In this document: piece after piece, positions 58,892 through 64,000 of the stretch | Numbering within the stretch: position 1 is the first letter of the stretch | Layout: every line of letters starts with the position of its first letter | From: Macquaria australasica | Taxonomy: Eukaryota; Chordata; Actinopteri; Centrarchiformes; Percichthyidae | Direction: 5' to 3' | DNA length: 64,000 nucleotides | NCBI GenBank assembly: GCA_005408345.1 | Contig: SEMN01001362.1 | Location: 1-64,000, forward strand | Notes under the pieces: generated by a model | Databases searched by the model: none | What the model saw: only the letters and a program-made list of their open reading frames with translations | What the model was told of the DNA's origin: nothing | Made by a program: the position numbers and the translations under genes

Positions 58892-59153
58892 TTACTATAG
58901 CTACATGTAATAGTAGACGTATAGCACACCGACGGAAAGCCGGTGAGAGGAAAACGACGTCACCTTCATGACCCAGGAGCGGGAGTCTAGGGTTCTAGTA
59001 ATAGCACCATTAAAGTAAAAAACTTACTTGAGGTCCTTGACTTTGGTGGTCCATGTTGTCCAGCGATCCGCTAGACTCCCACTAGCGTTTTCCTCTCACC
59101 GGCCTCCCATCGGTGTGCTATATGGTTACTACTACATGTAGCTATTATAGTAA
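58892..59153. repeat. Foldback element (about 65-bp inverted arms)
   Basis: The left arm 58892-58956 starts TTACTATAGCTACATGTAAT. It is the imperfect reverse complement of 59086-59153, which ends CTACATGTAGCTATTATAGT. A further inner match is GGGAGTCTAG against its complement. The transcript could form a long hairpin. Probably a MITE. Confidence 0.7.
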
Positions 59154-59696
59154 GTCTGTTGTGATGAACCTATGATGCAGGGGCTTAATTGTCTTGACTT
59201 TATTATCCTAAATAATGTGAATGCTACCCTGAAACTCTGTTGTACTTATTTGTCCTTATGCTGAAACTATGGAATGATATTACATTAGTCATCACTGATA
59301 ATAAGTCTCTGACTTATTATTCATATTTTTGAAAAATTTACTATTTGGTTTCAACATTTTTGGTTAAAAAAATAATATTAATCACAATGTATTTAATGAA
59401 TTTAATTATAATATTGGAGAAATACCACATCCATGAATCAAAATATTCAAATTCAAAACCCTAATTTATATTTATCATTAATGAAACCAAACATTACATT
59501 GACACAATCTCCTGTTCATTCAGTATGAAGGCTGTGAAAATGATTGAAATGTGCTATTAATTTATGTTTTCATGTTAAGACATCCCCCTGGTCTGTTACT
59601 GTTAATGACCTATTTCTTTAAATAAAGTTGGGAAAAACAAACACACAAAAAAATTCAGCTATTAGAGTAAAATAAAAAGTACAATATTAACTGCAG

Positions 59697-60260
59697 GGCT
59701 GGCCCAAGCCTTCATGGGGTGCTAAGCAGAATTTGATTAGGGGGCCTCCCACCTCCTCAGCGCTGCCAATACTATTTGTTCTTTTCAGTGCATGATCATT
59801 GATTCATGTTATTACCATTCTATGGTTTTAATCTTAAAAGGTAGCAAACTCACAAGAGTGGTCTGGTGCACTTCAATATTCAAAGTGATACAGTACTAAG
59901 TGGCATACTGAATGTGGTGTACTGAAAAGTAAAAAATAAAATGGCAGATAATGCCCACTTGAATTGCTTTTGGTTTAAAACAATTTCAACATGCAAAAGT
60001 GCATAACAACAATCAACTACAATTTAAATCATATAACTTAGATAAACAGTATACGCCTTAGAATCTGTGTTTCCTGCTTTTCTGGGGGCAAAGTCCTTAA
60101 TGACATCACTGTAAGAGATCTGACAGCCAACTTTGTTGTTGGTACTAATTAGTCCAATTAATTAGTCCTCTCAGTCTTTCTTGTGCCATGGAAGATCTCA
60201 AGTAGTTCTTGATCAATTTGAGCTTAGAAAAGCTCCGCCCTGCTGATGCAATACTCAAAG
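59697..60260 (-). pseudogene. hAT transposase C-terminal dimerization fragment
   Basis: On the minus strand, 60245-60150 reads SKLKLIKNYLRSSMAQERLR, the conserved hAT C-terminal (hATC) block, preceded by FS-like residues after a stop. The left edge CAGGGCTGGCCCAAGCCTTC at 59697 looks like a terminal inverted repeat. The rest of the gene is not recognisable. Confidence 0.65.
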
Positions 60261-60399
60261 ACTCTCCCTGTGACTGTAGTTGGACAGGACAGATGACCAC
60301 TCAGCTGGGTCACCTGGAGGAGCTGCTGATCCATGGTGCAGACTGGAAGTTGCTGAGGGAGTAGATGTGATATCGATCTCAATGACCACAGATGTAGAA

Positions 60400-61590
60400 G
60401 GACCTATAGTTAAATGAAATTAATAATTAAAATACAGAATTTTCATCTCAGGATATTCTACAGTAAACTGAGCAAAAATACTGTGGCTGCTGTGTGCTGC
60501 TCCTGGGGAAATTTAATCTAGTATGAGTACATAGCTGATGAAATGGAATGAGTTTATTTTACCAACATAAATGATTATACTCAGCAACAAACAATTTGTA
60601 CACATTAAACAACAATCTTAATCTATAACTAGCTAATTAAGGCTAATTATGATATCAATATCATATGATATTGCAATATAATAGCAAAGACTACAAAATG
60701 GTGATGTAAATAATATTAAGCTGTTATCAGTACCAAGTTTATGGAACTGAAGCTTATTTTTATTACAGAAATATATACCCATAATTGATCAGACTTTGAT
60801 CCTTTGTCTGCCTGCCCATCCCTGGGTCCAAGGTGTAGGCTATTTTTTAATATGAAGTGGTAACCACTGCATGCGAATGCATGAATGGGCCAGATCTGCA
60901 CTCCAAAGGAGAGCTTTTATTAGGCTGTACAATATCACCCACCACTGGATTTGTATGAACTGCAATAAACTTGAGCTTTTGTGCTTTGATTACCTGCTAT
61001 GAAACATTACCCTCGCCTAGTCATACTTCTGCAGGTATTTTGGTGAAAGTAATGCAAAAGTAGTGTAACCAGTAACACATATTACACACGATAATATTGT
61101 AAAGTAACATTACTTTCAAATGAAAGTAACTAGTAATATGTAATATATTGCATTTTGAAAGTGACTTGCCCAACACTGTACGCAGCTACAAGTTAGTTTT
61201 ACACAGCAGAAAAAGCGTACTAAAAAACGAATTTATAACTAGTTAATTAAGTAAGATATTTTTCGATTAATCACAAAATGCTAGTGTTATCAGCATCAAG
61301 CTCAGTAACGTTATACAAACATGAAAAAGTTAGCTTGCTTTTATTTCAAACCAACTATGAATAGCTGGCTATCAGTTAAAATCGGAATTTGTCCAGCTAG
61401 CTAGTTAGCTACGTTGCTATTATACATACAGCTAGGTGGATTAAGATGTCAGGGCTATTTAGGGATGTTTATTCAAACGTCAACTTTCCTAAGACAAGAT
61501 ATGCTACCTAGGCTATGTTGTTAACTAACTAGCTAGCTAACGTTAGCTTACGAAAATAGCCTAACTCACAGTAGGGCGCGGGCTGACATT
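60400..61590. other. AT-rich region, no gene recognised
   Basis: 61022-61180 ends in GACTTGCCCAACACTG, a common hAT-type terminus in fish, and has AAGTAACTAGTAATATGTAA words. GCTAACGTTAGCT-rich sequence lies at 61530-61555. Confidence 0.45.
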
Positions 61591-61636
61591 TGGCACACAT
61601 TTGAATCAGTTTCCCAAACAGCAAATCCCTTCCACC

Positions 61637-61733
61637 GCCCCCCCTGTCAGAAAGTTGCCCCTCTGTCATCCCCCCTGTCAGAACGCGGCCCCTCTGTCAT
61701 ACCCCCTGTCAGAAAGCGGCCCCTTTGTCAATT
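61637..61733. repeat. About 32-bp tandem repeat, three units
   Basis: Three units begin CCCCCTGTCAGAA and end CCCCTYTGTCA, differing by a few bases. GTCAR words continue to about 61805. Confidence 0.75.
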
Positions 61734-61815
61734 TGACAATTGTGAAACAAATACGTCCCCGTTTGTCAGCACGCCAAACGTCAAGCGGTTTCCCGAACGT
61801 CAAAATCGCGAGGGG

Positions 61816-62405
61816 CCAGCGTTCATGGCTCACCCTGGAGCTGGCTGTGCTTCACCACCTCCAGAGATTTCAGGGGCACATCAGCCTTCCCGGCAGAGAG
61901 TGCGCGTTCTCCAGCGTAAAACTCGCCGAGCCACGGCCTATGGAGGACCGTGATATTTTTTAAATTTATTTTATTTTAAATTTAATTCAGCAGGGGGGGA
62001 AAGCTTCAGTGTTATGCACAAAGGATAGAGCCAGCGTTCATGGCTCACCCTGGAGCTGGCTGTGGACGTGATTCACCACCTCCAGAGATTTCAGGGGCGC
62101 ATCAGCTTAGCCTTCCCGGCAGAGAGTGCGCGTTCCTCTGCGTAAAACTCGCAGAGCAACGGCCTATGGAGGACCGTGATTTTTATTTTATTTTATTTTA
62201 AATTTAATTCAGCAGGGGGGGAGAGCTTCAGTGTTATGCGCAAAGGATAGAGCCAGCGTTCATGGCTCACCCTGGAGCTGGCTGTGGACGTGATTCACCA
62301 CCTCCAGAGATTTCAGGGGCGCATCAGCTTAGCCTTCCCGGCAGAGAGTGCGCGTTCCTCTGCGTAAAACTCGCCGAGCAACGGCCTATGGAGGACCGTG
62401 ATTTT
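61816..62405. repeat. About 220-bp tandem repeat, 2.7 units
   Basis: Units start at about 61817, 62031 and 62252 (CCAGCGTTCATGGCTCACCC). Each holds ACCTCCAGAGATTTCAGGGG, then CGTAAAACTCGC, GGCCTATGGAGGACCGTGAT and a TTTTATTTTA tract. The units are about 95 percent alike. A diverged fourth copy lies past the 55-bp array at 62638-62770. Confidence 0.8.
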
Positions 62406-62415
62406 TGATTTAATA

Positions 62416-62625
62416 CGGTGCCCTGGAACTGGCTGACGGGCAGAGGGGCCCGTGCGTCACGGGATCACCCCGGTGTCCTGGAACTGGCTGACGGACAGAG
62501 GGGCCCGTGCGTCACGGGATCACCCCGGTCTCCTGGAACTGGCTGACGGGCAGAGGGGCCCGTGCGTCACGGGATCACCCCGGTCTCCTGGAACTGGCTG
62601 ACGGGCAGAGGGGCCCGTGCGTCAC
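62416..62625. repeat. About 55-bp GC-rich tandem repeat, four units
   Basis: Each unit reads CCTGGAACTGGCTGACGG, CAGAGGGGCCCGTGCGTCAC, GGGATCACCCCGG with only one to three differences. The fourth unit ends in ACTAGCTATGAACGCGC and runs into the diverged 220-bp unit. Confidence 0.85.
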
Positions 62626-63133
62626 TAGCTATGAACGCGCTTCACAACCTCCAGAGATGTCAGCGGCGCTTTAGCGGAGACAACCCGACAGGCAGTGCGT
62701 CTCCCGTGCGTAAAACGCGCCGAGCCACGGCCTGTGGAGAACTGTGATTATTATTATCATTATTATTATTTATTTTTAATTATTATTCAGGGGGTGCTTC
62801 AGAATTATCTGCCCAGGATAGAGGCATCGTTCCTGGCTCACGTGACGCCAACGAGGGCGTGTTTTTTTTGCTCACGTGGTGGCCTGGAACGGCTCAATTA
62901 TCTGCACGCCAAATGGCAAACGGTTTCACCTTTGTCTCTGGTCTCAGCCAGTCACAGGCAGTCTCCAGCCGGATTTGGAAATTCACTCCGCACATAAGAG
63001 TGAAGTTTCGGCTTTGGTTTTCCCTCATTTTCCGCAGAACATGCTGGAGGTAGGTTGTGTTTCTCTTCTCCCCGATTTCGATGGGAAATTGCATGTTTAT
63101 CACAGCGGTCTAATCGCTTTTTTTTCTTCAGCA

Positions 63134-64000
63134 ATGACACTTCCAAAGAAGTCCTCCACCTGCCCTCTCTGTTTCAAGGCTTTTGCGGCACTGTCCAATC
63201 ACTTCAGACGGACACACAATGTGGCTAACCTGGATGAGCGGAGGATTCTCCTAAACCACGCCGCCCGAAGGGTAAACATCAGGGACCTTGCCTGTCCGGT
63301 CTCTGGATGCGCGTACAAAAGCACGAGACTGGACAGGCACCTGAGGGAAAGCCACCCGGAGCTCAGCAAAGAAGAGGCGGAGGTCCACTTAAATAGGGTA
63401 AGGAGAAATAAAACTATCGCCCTCCTGGCTGCGCTCCGTGCCAAAACCCCCTCACCTGCCATGGTCTCCGGCTTGTACCTGGTGACACGAGAGGAGGGCG
63501 ATGACGCGCGTTTGGCATGCCGGGTGCAGGAAGAGCCGCGGCCGCCCACGTGCAGCGACCCGGGATGCACGGAGAGGTGGAGGAAGAACCAGAGGCTGGT
63601 TATGGAACTGGCCGACCTCCGGAAAAAATACAGGCAGCTGTCACAGGCCGTCTCCGGTCGCAGAACGACCGAGTCCGGCGTGGTGACAGAAGGACGGATC
63701 TGCTGCAGGGGGCGGCGGATTATGATGATGATGATGAGGAGGAGGAGGAGGAGGAGGGGGAACGGGCCGCAGAGGAGGAACGGGCCGTGGTGGTGGTGGA
63801 CGAGGAGGAGGAAGGATCGGGTGAGGAGGGGGATTACAGCGGGCCATCGCTGACCAAAAGACCGAAGGAAGGAGTCGTGCGCGGGCTCATCCAAAGTAGT
63901 GGAAGAATGCCGGGTCTGCGCCATCTGATCTTCCCCAAATACATTGCAAGTTACTTGGAGGATTACCAACATTACAAGGAGGGAATCTGCCCTTCTACCA
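63134..64000 (+). CDS. Zinc-finger/coiled-coil protein of a multicopy teleost family, runs off window
   Basis: ATG at 63134 follows a TTTTTTTTCTTCAG acceptor-like tract. Residues about 9-28 form a C2H2-like finger (CPLCFKAFAALSNHFRRTH). A second follows at about 55-77 (CPVSGC...HLRESH, Cx4C and Hx4H). Then come RRNKTIALLAALRAKTPSPA, a CSDPGC pair and a coiled coil (RKNQRLVMELADLRKKYRQL). From about 63650 the likely continuation is in the -1 frame: DLLQGAADYDDDDEEEEEEE, an acidic stretch, LTKRPKEG, then LRHLIFPKYIASYLEDYQHY at the window edge. So either a frameshift mutation, a sequence error or an unseen intron lies at 63640-63690. I recall multicopy fish proteins of this layout with a recombinase-like C-terminus, but cannot confirm it here. 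Confidence 0.6.
63722..63766. repeat. (ATG)n/(GAG)n trinucleotide tract
   Basis: Five ATG and about eight GAG units encode Asp/Glu in the probable frame and Met/Arg in the other. Confidence 0.85.

Noticed and set aside
61637..62625. CRISPR-like array
   Set aside because: The units are contiguous or near-contiguous tandem repeats without unique spacers, in a fish genome.
62876..63133. N-terminal extension of the zinc-finger frame before 63134
   Set aside because: The sequence lacks conserved motifs, includes repeat-derived DNA, and contains a donor-like GAGGTAGG and an acceptor-like TTCTTCAG, suggesting 5' UTR or intron.

Overview
The window is nuclear DNA from a ray-finned (teleost) fish. 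Three lines of evidence point there. The host genes are split into exons with GT...AG introns. They belong to vertebrate families (Shroom, SOWAH, POMK). The space between them is filled with fish-type repeats: L2/Maui-like, L1-like and Rex1-like LINEs, hAT transposons, tRNA-like SINEs and microsatellites. No bacterial-style operon, CRISPR array or clear tRNA/rRNA gene was seen.

Host genes, left to right. (1) The 3' part of a Shroom-family gene on + has five exons between 6453 and 16665. They encode 305 residues with the complete C-terminal ASD2 (Rho-kinase-binding) domain. The 5' exons lie outside the window. (2) A complete SOWAH (sosondowah ankyrin-repeat) gene on + has five coding exons between 22130 and 29978 and encodes 909 residues by my splice model. 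Shroom and SOWAH genes are also neighbours in human (SHROOM1-SOWAHA and SHROOM3-SOWAHB), so this is a conserved paralogous linkage. I could not decide which pair this is. (3) The protein O-mannose kinase gene pomk on - has two coding exons, 46550-46281 and 38970-38200, encoding 346 residues. Its 7.3-kb intron is loaded with LINEs. (4) A possible signal-peptide exon on + at 49770-49921 probably starts a gene that continues beyond the window.

Mobile DNA. 1-5060 is a nest: an L2-type LINE on - sits inside an older L1-type LINE on -. The junction produces a chimeric reading frame. 9100-11190 is a second L1 relic interrupted by an L2 3' end. 11270-11940 is the 5' end of an L2 element on +, just upstream of a Shroom exon. 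26560-27240 is a Rex1-like deletion derivative. 35105-36720 is another L2 body. 42832-46110 is a near-complete Rex1-like LINE in the pomk intron. Eight L2 3' ends are scattered through the window. 50150-58671 holds several hAT-type elements, two of them with recognisable 8-bp target-site duplications. 51115-54201 is a 3-kb repeat with internal direct repeats.

Right end. 61590-62800 is a compound tandem array (about 32-bp, about 220-bp and about 55-bp units). It leads into a reading frame with two C2H2-like zinc fingers, a coiled coil, an acidic stretch and a conserved-looking tail that runs off the window (63134-64000). It resembles a multicopy teleost gene family, probably part of a mobile element, and is the least familiar system in the window.
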